Source of the DNA: Streptomyces sp. NBC_01244
Lineage (GTDB): Bacteria > Actinomycetota > Actinomycetes > Streptomycetales > Streptomycetaceae
Length of the DNA stretch: 64,000 bases
Assembly (NCBI RefSeq): GCF_035987325.1
Contig: NZ_CP108488.1
Span: forward strand, 1,488,001-1,552,000
Direction: 5' to 3'
The position numbers and the translations under genes are program-made. Below, one piece after another: positions 32,708-42,099 of this stretch (positions are counted from its first letter, which is position 1; every line of letters begins with the position of its first letter). The notes beneath the pieces are model-generated. The model was not told the DNA's origin. It was given only the letters and a program-made list of their open reading frames with translations, and did not search any database.

Positions 32708-33733
32708 ATGAGCGCGCACGACCACGCGCCGCACGACCACGGCACCGCCGGCCACGAAGATCACGGTCACGCCGGTCACAGCCACGGTGTCGCCGCCGAC
32801 GCGGACCGCCGGTGGCTCGGCATCGCCCTCGGCCTGATCACGGGCTTCATGGCCATCGAGGTGGTCGTCGGCTTCCTGGCGCACTCCCTGGCCCTGATCT
32901 CCGACGCCGCGCACATGCTGACGGACGCCGTCTCGATCGTCCTCGCGCTGATCGCGATGCGGCTGGCCGCCCGGCCCGCGCGCGGTGGATTCACGTACGG
33001 CCTCAAGCGCGCGGAGATACTTTCCGCGCAGGCCAACGGCCTCACCCTGCTGCTGCTGGCGGTCTGGCTGGCGTACGAGGCCGTGCGGCGGCTGCTCGAT
33101 CCGCCGCCCGTGGAGGGCGGGCTGGTGCTGGTGACGGCGCTCGCGGGCATCGTCGTCAACATCGTGGCGGCCTGGTGCATCTCGAAGGCCAACCGCACCT
33201 CGCTCGCGGTGGAGGGCGCCTACCAGCACATCCTCAACGACCTGTTCGCCTTCATCGGCACCGCCGTGGCCGGCCTGATCGTGCTCACCACCGGCTTCCG
33301 GCAGGCCGACTCGATCGCCTCCCTCGTCGTGGTCGTCCTGATGGTCAAGGCGGGCTACGGACTGGTCCGCGAGTCCGGACGGATCCTGCTGGAGGCCGCC
33401 CCGGCCCACGTGGACCCGGACACGGTCGGCGACCGCCTGGTCGGGCAGCCCCCGGTCACCGAGGTCCACGACCTGCACATCTGGACCATCACCTCGGGGC
33501 AGGCCGCGCTGTCCGCACACGTCCTGGTGGCCCCGGAGGGCGACTGCCACGCCGTGCGCCGGGACCTGGAGGCCCTGCTGGCGAAGGAGTACGGGATCAC
33601 GCACACCACCCTCCAGGTGGACCACGTCCAGGACTCCCTCCTCACGGTCGGCCGCCCCGGCGAGGACCGGCCCGACGGCCACTGCGCGGACGCCCACGGC
33701 CCGGTCCACCGGCAGGGTCCGCACGACCACTGA
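32708..33733 (+). CDS. cation diffusion facilitator (CzcD/ZitB-type metal exporter)
   Basis: 341 residues from ATG 32708 with GGGGGA upstream. His-rich N-terminus (HDHAPHDHGTAGHEDHGHAG, then HSHG) and C-terminus (HRQGPHDH) as in zinc-handling CDFs. Six helices: IALGLITGFMAIEVVVGFLA with SLALISDAAHMLTDAVSIVL carrying the HxxxD-type site, and SLAVEGAYQHILNDLFAFIG carrying the second HxxxD. It pumps Zn(II) or another divalent metal out in exchange for protons. Direct repeats upstream may bind a metal sensor. The gene is followed directly by an IS607-like element. Confidence 0.92.
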   Translation: MSAHDHAPHDHGTAGHEDHGHAGHSHGVAADADRRWLGIALGLITGFMAIEVVVGFLAHSLALISDAAHMLTDAVSIVLALIAMRLAARPARGGFTYGLKRAEILSAQANGLTLLLLAVWLAYEAVRRLLDPPPVEGGLVLVTALAGIVVNIVAAWCISKANRTSLAVEGAYQHILNDLFAFIGTAVAGLIVLTTGFRQADSIASLVVVVLMVKAGYGLVRESGRILLEAAPAHVDPDTVGDRLVGQPPVTEVHDLHIWTITSGQAALSAHVLVAPEGDCHAVRRDLEALLAKEYGITHTTLQVDHVQDSLLTVGRPGEDRPDGHCADAHGPVHRQGPHDH

Positions 33734-33847
33734 CACGATCACTGGCACGACTACTGAGGGGCACTCGCGAGGTGGGAACTTCTGGCTTCTTTAGTCCACT
33801 CTTGTGAGTGATGGTCCATTTGGGTGAGTGTCGATACGGTCGCCTGT

Positions 33848-34015
33848 ATGGATCTCAATGAGTCGGCGAGTGCGCGGGGTGTACGTCCCCAAGGTGCGTA
33901 TCGCTGGTTCCGTGAGGGCAGTTGGCTGCCGGTGTTCTGTGCCGGCTTGTACGGACAGCGCTCCGTGAAGATGCGGGCGCGCAGGGCTCTGCCCGCGACG
34001 GTCGGCGATGGCTGA
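33848..34015 (+). pseudogene. truncated IS607 TnpA (serine recombinase) HTH stub
   Basis: From ATG 33848: MDLNESASARGVRPQGAYRW followed by FREGSWLP. This is the MerR-like HTH of IS607 transposases (pattern MNL-E-A-GV-P-TAYRWFREG-LPVPA). After LPVF the sequence no longer matches and the frame stops at 34013-34015 after 55 codons, whereas intact TnpA has ~190-200. The recombinase domain with its catalytic Ser is absent. The stop overlaps the ATG of the TnpB-like gene, so the stub might still drive coupled translation of it. Confidence 0.7.
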
Positions 34016-35648
34016 TCCGGTCAAGGAGCTGCGTGCGATCGCTCCTTCGTTCGTGGCGCTCGGTCCGTGCGGTGTGGCGATACGCAGCCGCCTGAAGCAT
34101 CTAAGTGCCGGGGACGAGGAAGTCCTGCGGCTGGTTGGCGCGCATCAGGGCGCTCTGGCCTCCCGCGACCTCAAGCACCGGTGCGCGGACGGCCCCGACC
34201 ATTCCACCGGCAGGTGGGCGGCACGTAAGCGGGGGCTGACGAGGGAGCCGTCGTCGCGGATCGCCGGGGCGATCACCAAAGCCAGCCACGATCAGTGGGC
34301 GCTCGCCCGGCGTTGCCAGGCCGCGCACATCCAGAACCTCGACGCAGGCATCCGCACACTGCGCCACCGCCTCGCCCTCCCGATCGGGGGGAAGGGAGCC
34401 AAGCGTGCTGCGGGCGGCTACCGCTCCAGGAGCGAGTGGTTCAACAAGTCGCGGCGTCTCGCGGTTCTGGAAGAGCGGCATACGGCTGTCGTGGCCGACT
34501 GGCGGGCGGGTCGGGTCCGGGTGGTCAGGGGTGGGAAGCGGCTGGCAAACACCCGACACCACCTGGACAAGGCCCAGCTCACCAAGGAAGAGTGGCGTGC
34601 CCGGTGGGAAGCCGAACGCTGGTTTCTCGCCGCTGACGGTGAGTCCGGGAAGCCGTTCGGGAACGAAACGATCCGAGTCACCCCCGGCGGTGAGATCAGC
34701 ATCAAGCTGCCCACCCCGCTCGCGCATCTGGCGAACGCCAAGCATGGCCGGTACATTCCGTCCTGCCGGATCGCGTTCGCGCACCGGGGCGCGGAGTGGG
34801 CCGACCGCATCAAAGCGAATCGGGCCGTGGCCTACCGCATCCACCTGGACGTCACACGCGGCCGCTGGTACCTGACCGCATCCTGGCAACGCCTCGCCGT
34901 CCAGACGCTCTCCCTCGCCGCTGCCCGTGCGAACGCCATGGTCGGTGTCGATACCAACGCCGACCACTTCGCCGCCTACCGGCTCGACCCGCACGGGAAT
35001 CCGGTCGGCGATCCGCGCCGCTCCCCCTACGACCTCAGCGGATCGGCCGACCACCGCGACGCGCAGATCCGCCGTGCCATCACCCGGCTACTGCGCTGGG
35101 CGAAGAACACCGGCGTCAAGGCCGTCGCGATCGAAGACCTGGACTTCGCTTCCGAGAAGACACGGGAGAAGCACGGCAGCAAGAAGTGGTTCCGGCAGCT
35201 CATCTCTGGCATCCCGACCGGCAAGCTAAAAGCCAGGCTCGTCTCGATGGTTGCAGAACACGGCCTCGCCATCGTCGCAGTCGATCCCGCCTACACCTCC
35301 AAGTGGGGAGGCCAGCACTGGCAAAAACCGCTGGCCACCCCCCGCCGAAAGATGTCCCGACACGATGCCGCCGGCATCGCGATCGCACGACGCGCCCTCG
35401 GACACCCGATCCGGCGACGGACGGCACCGCCCCTACACGACCAGAGCGATCGTGTAGGGCATCGGACCGCCCAGGCCGCACCGGGTACCCGAGGACGTGA
35501 CGGAAACCGCCCACCCACAACGGACCGGCTTCATGGAGAGCCGACGCCGAGCGGGAAGAGAACGCGGGGACCCAGTGCATCCAAAACCGTTCGGGATGCG
35601 CCCAGTAAGCATGAACGGGTCCAAAACTCACGCATGCACACTGGCTAG
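34008..35648 (+). CDS. TnpB-like RuvC nuclease protein without zinc ribbon
   Basis: 546 residues. It shows RuvC motifs of the TnpB/Cas12 family: VGVDTNADHFAAYRLD (Asp315), AVAIEDLDFASEKTREKHG (Glu376) and RHDAAGIAIARRALG (Asp453). N-terminal region HQGALASRDLKHRC and WFNKSRRLAVLEERH match the TnpB-related accessory proteins of streptomycetes. In canonical TnpB a four-Cys ribbon lies between motifs II and III; here that interval (DPAYTSKWGGQHWQKPLATP) has no Cys. The C-terminal ~75 residues are basic and unstructured, where the guide (omega) RNA of TnpB elements is usually encoded. Could be active, domesticated, or dying; the triad is intact. Confidence 0.82.
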   Translation: MADPVKELRAIAPSFVALGPCGVAIRSRLKHLSAGDEEVLRLVGAHQGALASRDLKHRCADGPDHSTGRWAARKRGLTREPSSRIAGAITKASHDQWALARRCQAAHIQNLDAGIRTLRHRLALPIGGKGAKRAAGGYRSRSEWFNKSRRLAVLEERHTAVVADWRAGRVRVVRGGKRLANTRHHLDKAQLTKEEWRARWEAERWFLAADGESGKPFGNETIRVTPGGEISIKLPTPLAHLANAKHGRYIPSCRIAFAHRGAEWADRIKANRAVAYRIHLDVTRGRWYLTASWQRLAVQTLSLAAARANAMVGVDTNADHFAAYRLDPHGNPVGDPRRSPYDLSGSADHRDAQIRRAITRLLRWAKNTGVKAVAIEDLDFASEKTREKHGSKKWFRQLISGIPTGKLKARLVSMVAEHGLAIVAVDPAYTSKWGGQHWQKPLATPRRKMSRHDAAGIAIARRALGHPIRRRTAPPLHDQSDRVGHRTAQAAPGTRGRDGNRPPTTDRLHGEPTPSGKRTRGPSASKTVRDAPSKHERVQNSRMHTG

Positions 35649-35667
35649 GAACGGTAGGGATGGGGCC

Positions 35668-36162
35668 ATGACCGCGAAGCGCAGCGCCGGGCTCCTCCTG
35701 TTCAGGCAGCCCGGCACGACGGACGACGCCCCCGCCACCCGACCTGTCGAGGTACTGCTCGGCCATATGGGCGGCCCGCTCTGGGAGCGCCGCGACGCGG
35801 GCGCCTGGTCGATCCCGAAGGGCGAGTACGGCCCCGAGGAGACCCCGCGCGACGCGGCCCGCCGGGAGTTCACGGAGGAGATCGGGCTGCCCCCGCCGGA
35901 GGGTCCGTACCTGCCGCTGGGCGAGGTGCGGATGATCGGCGGGAAGCTGGTGACGATCTGGGCGGTACGGGCGGACCTGGATCCGGCCCTCGCGGTGCCC
36001 GGCACCTTCACCATGGAGTGGCCGCCGAAATCGGGGCGGACGGCGGAGTTCCCCGAGCTGGACCGGGTGGAGTGGTTCGCTCCCCCGGTGGCCAGAACCA
36101 AACTGGTGGTGTCTCAGATCCCCTTCCTGGAACGACTGTTGGAGGTTCTGGAGACTTCCTGA
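35668..36162 (+). CDS. Nudix hydrolase (DUF4916/MutT-like)
   Basis: 164 residues from ATG 35668. The Nudix box is GEYGPEETPRDAARREFTEE followed by IG, fitting GX5EX7REUXEEXGU exactly. Preceding RSAGLLLFRQPG and EVLLGHMGGPLW, and following ADLDPALAVPGTFTMEWPPK and VEWFAPPVA, match the actinobacterial Nudix group often described as predicted NTP pyrophosphohydrolases. Substrate is unknown. The start lies 20 bases after the end of the TnpB-like frame, so the element may have inserted close to its promoter. Confidence 0.88.
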   Translation: MTAKRSAGLLLFRQPGTTDDAPATRPVEVLLGHMGGPLWERRDAGAWSIPKGEYGPEETPRDAARREFTEEIGLPPPEGPYLPLGEVRMIGGKLVTIWAVRADLDPALAVPGTFTMEWPPKSGRTAEFPELDRVEWFAPPVARTKLVVSQIPFLERLLEVLETS

Positions 36163-36233
36163 GGGTCCTCGGCAACCAGGGTTGACCCGACCTTTACTTG
36201 CCAACAAACCCCACCTGCGTGGACATTGCACGT

Positions 36234-37490
36234 ATGACGAACGTCGTGCTGGTGGGAACCCTGGACACCAAGGGTGTGGAGTACGGCTGGTTGCGCGAGA
36301 GGCTGCTGCGCACCGGCGTCGAAGTGATCACGGTCGACACAGGAATCATGAACGAGCCCCGCATGCCCGCCGACGTACCGCGCGAAGCGGTGGCGCGGGC
36401 GGCGGGAACGGAACTGTCCGAACTGCGCGCGGCCGCCGACCGGGGCGCGGCCGTCACCACGATGGCCCGGGGCGCCGAAGCGACCCTGTTACGCCTGCAC
36501 GCCGAAGGCCGGCTGCACGGAGTGCTCGCGATAGGCGGCAGCGGCGGGACCTCCATCGCCACCCGGGCGATGCGCGCACTGCCGCTCGGCGTCCCGAAGG
36601 TGATGGTCTCCTCGATGGCGTCCGGGGACGTGGCCCCGTACGTCGGATCGGCGGACATCACCATGATGTACAGCGTCGTGGACATCGCGGGGATCAATTG
36701 CATCTCCGCGCCGGTCCTGGCCAATGCCGTCGCGGCCGTCGCAGGGATGGCCGAGGCCTACGCCCGCTCCGCCATGGAGCTGCGCAGGCCGGCCCCGCTG
36801 GGCTCGGGGCCCCGGCCGCTGATAGCGGCGAGCATGGCGGGCGTGACCACGATCGGCGTGGACGCGGCCCGGGAACGCCTGACCGAACTGGGCTACGAGG
36901 TCCTGGTCTTCCACGTCAGCGGCACCGGCGGCCGGACCCTGGAGACCCTGGCCGGCCAGGGGATCTTCGCCGGGGTCCTCGACCTCACGCTCAGCGAGCT
37001 CGCCGACGACCTGTGCGGCGGCATCCTGACCGCCGGGCCCGACCGGCTCAGCGCCGCCGGGCGGGCCGGGATCCCGCAGGTGGTGAGCCTGGGGGCGCTG
37101 GACATGGTGAAGTTCGGCACGATGGAGAGCCTGCCCGAGCGGGTCCGCTACCGCCGGATCCGCGTCCACAACCCCTCGATCACGGTGATCCGTACGACCG
37201 AGGCCGAATGCGCCGAGCTCGGCCGCCGGGTCGCCGCCAAACTCCGTGCGGCCACCGGCCCCACGGCCGTCTGCGTACCGCTGCGCGGACTGTCCACGCT
37301 CGGCGCCCCGGGCGGGCCCTACCATGACCCCGGCGCCGACGGGGCGCTGTTCTCCGCGCTCCGCGAAGGCCTGCGGGGAAGCGCCGTCCGGACCCACGAC
37401 TACGACACCCACATCAACGATCCGGCCTTCGGGCGGGCGGCGGCCGACCGGCTGCACTCCATGATCGGAGCGCGGGCCGCGGCCGCCTGA
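36234..37490 (+). CDS. Tm-1-like ATP-binding domain protein (UPF0261)
   Basis: 418 residues from ATG 36234. The N-terminus [40 protein letters not shown] (nucleotide-binding Gly loop) and [20 protein letters not shown] are the hallmarks of the Tm-1/UPF0261 family, related to the tomato antiviral Tm-1 N-domain. [32 protein letters not shown] and the conserved [15 protein letters not shown] complete it. In many bacteria it is encoded with a phosphoenolpyruvate-hydrolase-like partner; none is present next to it here. Biological role unknown. Confidence 0.87.
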   Translation: MTNVVLVGTLDTKGVEYGWLRERLLRTGVEVITVDTGIMNEPRMPADVPREAVARAAGTELSELRAAADRGAAVTTMARGAEATLLRLHAEGRLHGVLAIGGSGGTSIATRAMRALPLGVPKVMVSSMASGDVAPYVGSADITMMYSVVDIAGINCISAPVLANAVAAVAGMAEAYARSAMELRRPAPLGSGPRPLIAASMAGVTTIGVDAARERLTELGYEVLVFHVSGTGGRTLETLAGQGIFAGVLDLTLSELADDLCGGILTAGPDRLSAAGRAGIPQVVSLGALDMVKFGTMESLPERVRYRRIRVHNPSITVIRTTEAECAELGRRVAAKLRAATGPTAVCVPLRGLSTLGAPGGPYHDPGADGALFSALREGLRGSAVRTHDYDTHINDPAFGRAAADRLHSMIGARAAAA

Positions 37491-37609
37491 CCCGGGCTCC
37501 CCCGACAACGACAGGGAACCGGCCGTGGCGGAAATGTGTCCCAGGTGATGGCCGGTCCCCTGGAAGGAGCGGCTCCGGGGCGCGGTCACGCCACGGCAAG
37601 GGGGAAGGC

Positions 37610-39238
37610 ATGAACGGCGTGTGGTCGGTTCCCGGTTACTCAGAGGTCCGCGAGCTCGGTTCGGGCGCCAGCGGCCGCGTGGTCCTCGCCGTCCACGAGG
37701 GCACCGGCACGGCCGTCGCGGTGAAGTACCTGAACGACCGGATGCTCGAGAACCCGGTCTTCGTCCGGGAGTTCCGGGCGGAGGCCCAGCTGCTCGGCGC
37801 CCTGCGCTCCCCCTACGTGGTCGGGCTGTACGAGTACGTCGAGGCGCCCGGCGGCGCCGCGATCGTCATGGAACTCGTGGACGGCATCCCGCTGAACTCC
37901 CTGCTCAAGCAGTGCGGGCGGACCGGACCGGAGGCGGCGCTGGTCCTGCTGAAGGGCTCCTTGCTCGGGCTCGCCGACGCCCACCGGGCCGGTGTGGTCC
38001 ACCGGGACTACAAGCCGGCGAACGTCCTGGTCGCGGCCAACGGGACGTCCAAGCTGGTGGACTTCGGCATCGCCACCCCCCTGGGCACCACGCCGGGGGC
38101 GGCGGGCACTCCCGCGTACATGGCCCCGGAGCAGTGGCAGGGCCGGCCCGCCTCGCCCGCGGCCGATGTGTACGCGGCGACCGCGACCTTCTTCGAATGC
38201 CTGACCGGCCGCAAGCCCTACGACGGGCAGAACTTCGCGGAGCTCGCCGTCCAGCACATCGAGGCGCCGGTCCCGGAGACCGAGGCGCCCGAGCCGGTGC
38301 GCCCGCTGATCCGGCGGGGACTGGCGAAGGCCCCCGAACAACGGCCCGAGGACGCCGACGCGTTCGTCGCGGAGCTGGAGGCGGTGGCCCTGGCGGCGTA
38401 CGGGCCCCAGTGGGAGGAGCGCGGACAGCGCAAGCTGGCCGCGCTGGCGGCCCTGCTGCCGCTGCTGTTCCCCTCCGCGGGAGCCCCGGCGCAGGGCTCC
38501 ACGGCACTGGCCACGACGGTCCTGCCGCCGCCCTCGCCCTGGACCCCGGGCGGGCGCGGTCTGCTCGCGGCGGGGGCCGCGCTCGCGCTCGGGCTGGTGG
38601 CCGTCCTCGGCTACCAGGCGGTGGGCTCGGAGTCGGGCGGCGCGAAGGCGCTGAACGCCTTCGCGACGTCGAGCGCGTCGGCGCCGGGCCCGGCCACCCC
38701 GGCGCCCGGACCCAGCCTGTCGGCCTCGCCGACACCGACACCGACACCCACGCCGACACCGACCGCGTCGGCATCCGCTTCGCCGTCGGCGAGCCCGAGC
38801 CCCAGCCCGAGCCACACGTGGCCCACGCCGACTCCGACGCCGACAGCGACGGTGACCAAGCCCCCGACCCCGACCCCGTCCGCGACCCCCACGCCGACCC
38901 CGACCCCGAAGGTCAAGATCTCCGCGGTGAACGTCACCTCTTTCCGGCAGACGGCCCCCGGCACCACCGAGGCCGCCTTCTCCGTCGAAAGCGACGGCGC
39001 GGGCCCGTACACCCTGGTCATCGAGTGGTTCACGGGTGACACCAAGGGCGCGCTGACCGTGCCCGACGGCCGTCAGACGGTCCCCTTCGGAGCCGGGAGC
39101 CTCGGTACGCACACCCTCGCGCACACCTTCGCGCAGGGCTCGGGCTGCTACTGGAGCGTCCGCGCCACCACCACACCGGCCGCCGCCAACCAGAGTTCCG
39201 TCCAGAGCATCTACATCAGGGGGTGCAAGCCGGCATGA
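37610..39238 (+). CDS. transmembrane Ser/Thr protein kinase with Ig-like outer domain
   Basis: 542 residues. Kinase domain ~10-265: Gly loop [12 protein letters not shown], Lys in AVKYL, catalytic loop HRDYKPANV (Tyr in place of the usual Leu), [10 protein letters not shown], and [14 protein letters not shown] membrane helix ([20 protein letters not shown]) lies at about 325. The outside part is a ~100-residue Pro/Thr/Ser linker ([15 protein letters not shown]) then a ~105-residue beta-rich, probably Ig-like domain ([20 protein letters not shown] ... [11 protein letters not shown]) with two Cys. Downstream gene overlaps by ATGA and encodes a related outer domain, so the kinase and that protein likely form a signalling pair. 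Confidence 0.9.
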   Translation: MNGVWSVPGYSEVRELGSGASGRVVLAVHEGTGTAVAVKYLNDRMLENPVFVREFRAEAQLLGALRSPYVVGLYEYVEAPGGAAIVMELVDGIPLNSLLKQCGRTGPEAALVLLKGSLLGLADAHRAGVVHRDYKPANVLVAANGTSKLVDFGIATPLGTTPGAAGTPAYMAPEQWQGRPASPAADVYAATATFFECLTGRKPYDGQNFAELAVQHIEAPVPETEAPEPVRPLIRRGLAKAPEQRPEDADAFVAELEAVALAAYGPQWEERGQRKLAALAALLPLLFPSAGAPAQGSTALATTVLPPPSPWTPGGRGLLAAGAALALGLVAVLGYQAVGSESGGAKALNAFATSSASAPGPATPAPGPSLSASPTPTPTPTPTPTASASASPSASPSPSPSHTWPTPTPTPTATVTKPPTPTPSATPTPTPTPKVKISAVNVTSFRQTAPGTTEAAFSVESDGAGPYTLVIEWFTGDTKGALTVPDGRQTVPFGAGSLGTHTLAHTFAQGSGCYWSVRATTTPAAANQSSVQSIYIRGCKPA

Positions 39239-39906
39239 GCGATCCCCGCGCCCCGCAGGGCGACGATGACTACAGCGCCACGGTGCTCGGCAGCCACTGG
39301 ATCACCGGACCGCCCCGGGACACGGAGCGGACCGAGCGGCTCGACGGCGCCGGTGCGACCGGACGCACCGGCCCGACCGCCCGGTTCGACGTGCCGGTCG
39401 GGGCCGTGCCGGACCGGGTCGAGGGCTCGGTCCTGCGCTTCGGACCGGGGGTGACGGCCGCGCTGCCCGCGCCGTTCCCGCTGTTCCCCGACCCGGCCCC
39501 GCGCCGGCGCCGCCGCGAATGGCGGCGCTACACCCTGGCCGCCGTGGTCCTGATCGGTGTCCTCTGCTACCTGGCCTGGCAGCGCTACGGCCCGGCCCTG
39601 GAGGTCCGGGACACCGTGGTGACCACCGACGCCAAGGGTCCGGGCTGCGACGGCACCGCCGACGTGGTGGCCGTCGTACGGACCAACGGGCGGCCGGGGG
39701 TCCTCACGTACCGCTGGCTCCGCAGTGACGGCACCCGCTCGGAGCAGCTCACCGAACGGGTCCCCAGCGGCCGGAAGGAGGCCCGCCTGCACCTGCTGTG
39801 GACCTTCCAGGGCGAGGGCACCCACCCCGCGAAGGCCGAGCTCGAGCTCGTCTCGCCCGTACGGCGAACAGCGGCCGCGGAGTTCACGTACCGCTGCCGC
39901 CCGTAA
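39235..39906 (+). CDS. membrane protein coupled to the kinase, Ig-like outer domain
   Basis: 223 residues from ATG 39235 (overlaps kinase stop). A ~95-residue disordered cytoplasmic part ([20 protein letters not shown]) is followed by one membrane helix ([17 protein letters not shown]) and a ~110-residue beta-rich domain ([20 protein letters not shown], then [12 protein letters not shown] and AEFTYRCRP). Two Cys flank that domain, and its spacing of Trp/Tyr segments resembles the kinase's own outer domain. Thr/Ser in the cytoplasmic part could be phosphorylated. Family not recognised; it belongs to the kinase operon. Confidence 0.78.
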   Translation: MSDPRAPQGDDDYSATVLGSHWITGPPRDTERTERLDGAGATGRTGPTARFDVPVGAVPDRVEGSVLRFGPGVTAALPAPFPLFPDPAPRRRRREWRRYTLAAVVLIGVLCYLAWQRYGPALEVRDTVVTTDAKGPGCDGTADVVAVVRTNGRPGVLTYRWLRSDGTRSEQLTERVPSGRKEARLHLLWTFQGEGTHPAKAELELVSPVRRTAAAEFTYRCRP

Positions 39907-39962
39907 GCGGCCGACGCCACCGGCCACGGTCCGACGCGGACCGCACCCGGCGGGTGCTGCCT

Positions 39963-40295
39963 TCAGGAACGACCGCCAGGACGCGCGCCGCCGGGCAGAC
40001 GGATCACCGCGAGCCCGCCGTCGAGGTCGACGCGGGACCGGGGCGGGGCGCCGTCCTCCTCGTCGTCGCGCATGACCAGGGCGCTCTGCCGCTCCTTGAG
40101 TTCGTTCTGCTTGCCCGGCGAGAAGCTCGCGTGGAGTTGCTCGAAGCCGGTCGCGGACATCTGCCCCTTGCGGCCGTTCCACCGCCAGGGCAGCAGACCG
40201 GCACGGCCCGCGCGCTCCAGCGTGAAGTCGAGGAAGGCGATGCCGGTGAGCAGCAGGGCCAGCCCCGGAAGGGTCATGAAGACGACGAAGGCCAT
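39963..40295 (-). CDS. DUF6191-like small membrane protein
   Basis: 110 residues. One N-terminal helix (AFVVFMTLPGLALLLTGIAF), a basic loop (RAGLLPWRWNGRKGQMSATG), and a soluble part FEQLHASFSPGKQNELKERQ, SALVMRDDEEDGAPPRSRVD, LDGGLAVI. This matches a conserved actinobacterial small protein family I recall as DUF6191; function unknown. It is convergent with the kinase operon. Confidence 0.75.
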   Translation of the reverse strand: MAFVVFMTLPGLALLLTGIAFLDFTLERAGRAGLLPWRWNGRKGQMSATGFEQLHASFSPGKQNELKERQSALVMRDDEEDGAPPRSRVDLDGGLAVIRLPGGARPGGRS

Positions 40296-40465
40296 GGCCC
40301 GACCCTAACCCCGGTCCTCCTTTCGGCCAACGGCCCGGGCACGCCGACCCGTCCTTCCGGCCGGGGCGGTCGTGGCCGTGCGGCCGAGGCGCCGCCACCC
40401 CCGCTCCTGGTTGACTCGAATGTGTTGGCGAGGGCATCAGGGATGGCCCTCACGGCACCCTTGCT

Positions 40466-40505
40466 GCCACGTTCCAGCCGGCGACACACCCCACCGGAAC
40501 GTGGC
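40466..40505. repeat. 10-bp inverted repeat
   Basis: GCCACGTTCC (40466-40475) and GGAACGTGGC (40496-40505) with a 20-base loop in the gap 40296-40615. Purpose unclear; perhaps a regulator site or old element end. Confidence 0.5.
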
Positions 40506-40536
40506 TGTCCCGCACGGATGCCAAGTCCGCGCGGGA

Positions 40537-40570
40537 GGCCCGCAGCCGCTTTGGGGAGTGGCTGCGGGCC
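40537..40570 (-). terminator. terminator hairpin of the GNAT-AAA gene
   Basis: Perfect 11-bp stem GGCCCGCAGCC (40537-40547) / GGCTGCGGGCC (40560-40570), 45 bp beyond the stop of the minus-strand gene. Confidence 0.65.
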
Positions 40571-40615
40571 ATCTCGCCTGCCCGTCCGTGGCGGGCGGCG
40601 CGGATCGCTTCTTCC

Positions 40616-41905
40616 TCAGAAGCGGGCGTGCGCGGTGATGTCCGCCGCGAACTCTCCCGTCATCGCCGGGGTCACCGTCGGCCGGCACTGCGCCACCGCC
40701 GCCAGGTAGTCCTCCGTGCTCGCGCCCAGTTGGGCCGCCGCCGCGCCGCGCGCGCCCACCGCCTCCAGGTCCCGCTCGAAGGACACCTGCGCCGCGATCC
40801 GCGCCGCGTGCTCGATGTCGGCCGGGGTGAACAGCTCGCTCGCCCCGACCAGCGCCGCCACGTCCACATCGGGACGGCCCGCCGTGTACCGGGCCCAGAT
40901 CGCGGCGCGGGCGCCCGCGTCCGGGGTGCCGATCGGGATCAGGTAGTCGAAGCGGCCGGGGCGCAGGAAGGCCGGGTCGAGGGAGCGGATGGAGTTCGTC
41001 GCGCAGACCAGCAGCCGTTCGTCGCCCTCGCGGAAGCCGGGTATCAGCTTGAGCAGCTCGTTGGTCACCCCGTGGATGCCGCCGGGCTGGGCGGGCTCGG
41101 TGCGCACGGGCGCGATCTCCTCGACCTCGTCGATGAAGACGAGCACTCGTTCCAGCTCGGCGATGCGGGCGAACGCGTCGCGCAGGGCGGCCGCGAGGTT
41201 CCCCTCGTCGGCGAGGCGGGAGGGCAGCAGTTCCACGAAGGGCCAGCCGAGCCGGGAGGCGATGGCCCGGGCGAAGGTGGTCTTGCCGGTACCGGGCGGG
41301 CCGAAGAGGGTGATGGCGCGCGGCGGCCGCACCCCGTGCGCGGCGGCCCGCTCGGGCTCGGCGAGCGGCAGCACCACGCGCCGCTCGATGAGGTCCTTCT
41401 CGGTCTCCATGCCGGCGACCTTGGCCCACAGGTCGTTCGGCAGGAAGCGGCCGCCGAGGTCGTCCAGGAGACCGGCGGCCGGGCCGTGCAGCGGCTCGGT
41501 CTTCTCGAAGTAGGCGACGGCGGGCTGGCGGGTGTAGCCGGCGTTGAGCAGGCCCTCGCCGAGCAGGTCCTCCTCGGGCAGGACGTACGCGATGCGCCCG
41601 ACGCGGGCGGCGATGAGCCGCCGCTCCAGCTCCACGAGCAGCGCGCTGGCCAGGCCCCGGCCGCGCCAGCCCGCGGCGATGGCGATGCGCATGACCCAGG
41701 CGCGTTCGCCGGTGACGCAGGCGAGGGCGGCGCCGATGGGGACGCCCTGGTGGACGGCGACCACGCAGGGCTGCCGGTCGGTGAGGGCGCTGATGCATTC
41801 GGCGAGTGAGAAGACCGACTCCTGGCCGAGTTCGGCCGTGGTGTCGATCAGATGGACAACGGCCGCGAGATCGCTCTCGCGGTAGTCGTGGATCAGCCAG
41901 TTCAC
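40616..41905 (-). CDS. GNAT-AAA+ fusion protein
   Basis: 429 residues from ATG 41905. N-terminal ~150 residues are a GNAT acetyltransferase: acetyl-CoA loop IAAGWRGRGLASALLVELER, LPEEDLLGEGLLNAGYTRQP, AYFEK. The rest is an AAA+ ATPase: Walker A GPPGTGKTTFARAI, Walker B VLVFIDEVEEIAP, sensor 1 LLVCATNSIRSLDPAFLRPG with Arg finger RPGRFDY, sensor 2 ELFTPADIEHAARIA. This is a Cdc48/FtsH-like clade ATPase. The pairing suggests ATP-driven remodelling linked to acetylation, seen in actinobacteria but poorly understood. Single gene with a terminator downstream. Confidence 0.9.
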   Translation of the reverse strand: MNWLIHDYRESDLAAVVHLIDTTAELGQESVFSLAECISALTDRQPCVVAVHQGVPIGAALACVTGERAWVMRIAIAAGWRGRGLASALLVELERRLIAARVGRIAYVLPEEDLLGEGLLNAGYTRQPAVAYFEKTEPLHGPAAGLLDDLGGRFLPNDLWAKVAGMETEKDLIERRVVLPLAEPERAAAHGVRPPRAITLFGPPGTGKTTFARAIASRLGWPFVELLPSRLADEGNLAAALRDAFARIAELERVLVFIDEVEEIAPVRTEPAQPGGIHGVTNELLKLIPGFREGDERLLVCATNSIRSLDPAFLRPGRFDYLIPIGTPDAGARAAIWARYTAGRPDVDVAALVGASELFTPADIEHAARIAAQVSFERDLEAVGARGAAAAQLGASTEDYLAAVAQCRPTVTPAMTGEFAADITAHARF

Positions 41906-42099
41906 CGGGTACCGCCCCTCGTTCGTGCTCCTGCGTGCCTGCTGCGTGCCTGTTGCGCACCTTGCTGCCGCGAGGCTAGGGGCGGGCGGGTCCGTTGATC
42001 ACGCTCCGTCGTGCACAACACCCGGTCCGGGAACCCTCCGTATCGTCCATAGACTGGTGGTTTCCGCCCGAACTGTTGACCGAGGATCGTCACGCTTTC

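Larger units (their letters stand above)
33794..35648 (+). mobile_element. degenerate IS607-like element (HTH stub plus TnpB-like gene)
   Basis: The element holds the first ~50 codons of a serine-recombinase TnpA and a full TnpB-like gene. Left margin: two 17-bp direct repeats, GTCCACTCTTGTGAGTG (33794-33810) and GTCCATTTGGGTGAGTG (33814-33830), 20 bp apart. Right margin: GTCCAAAACTCAC at about 35619. Their shared GTCCA and GTGAG/CTCAC elements look like subterminal recombinase sites; the exact ends were not determined. The catalytic part of TnpA is missing, so it can only move with help in trans. Confidence 0.6.
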
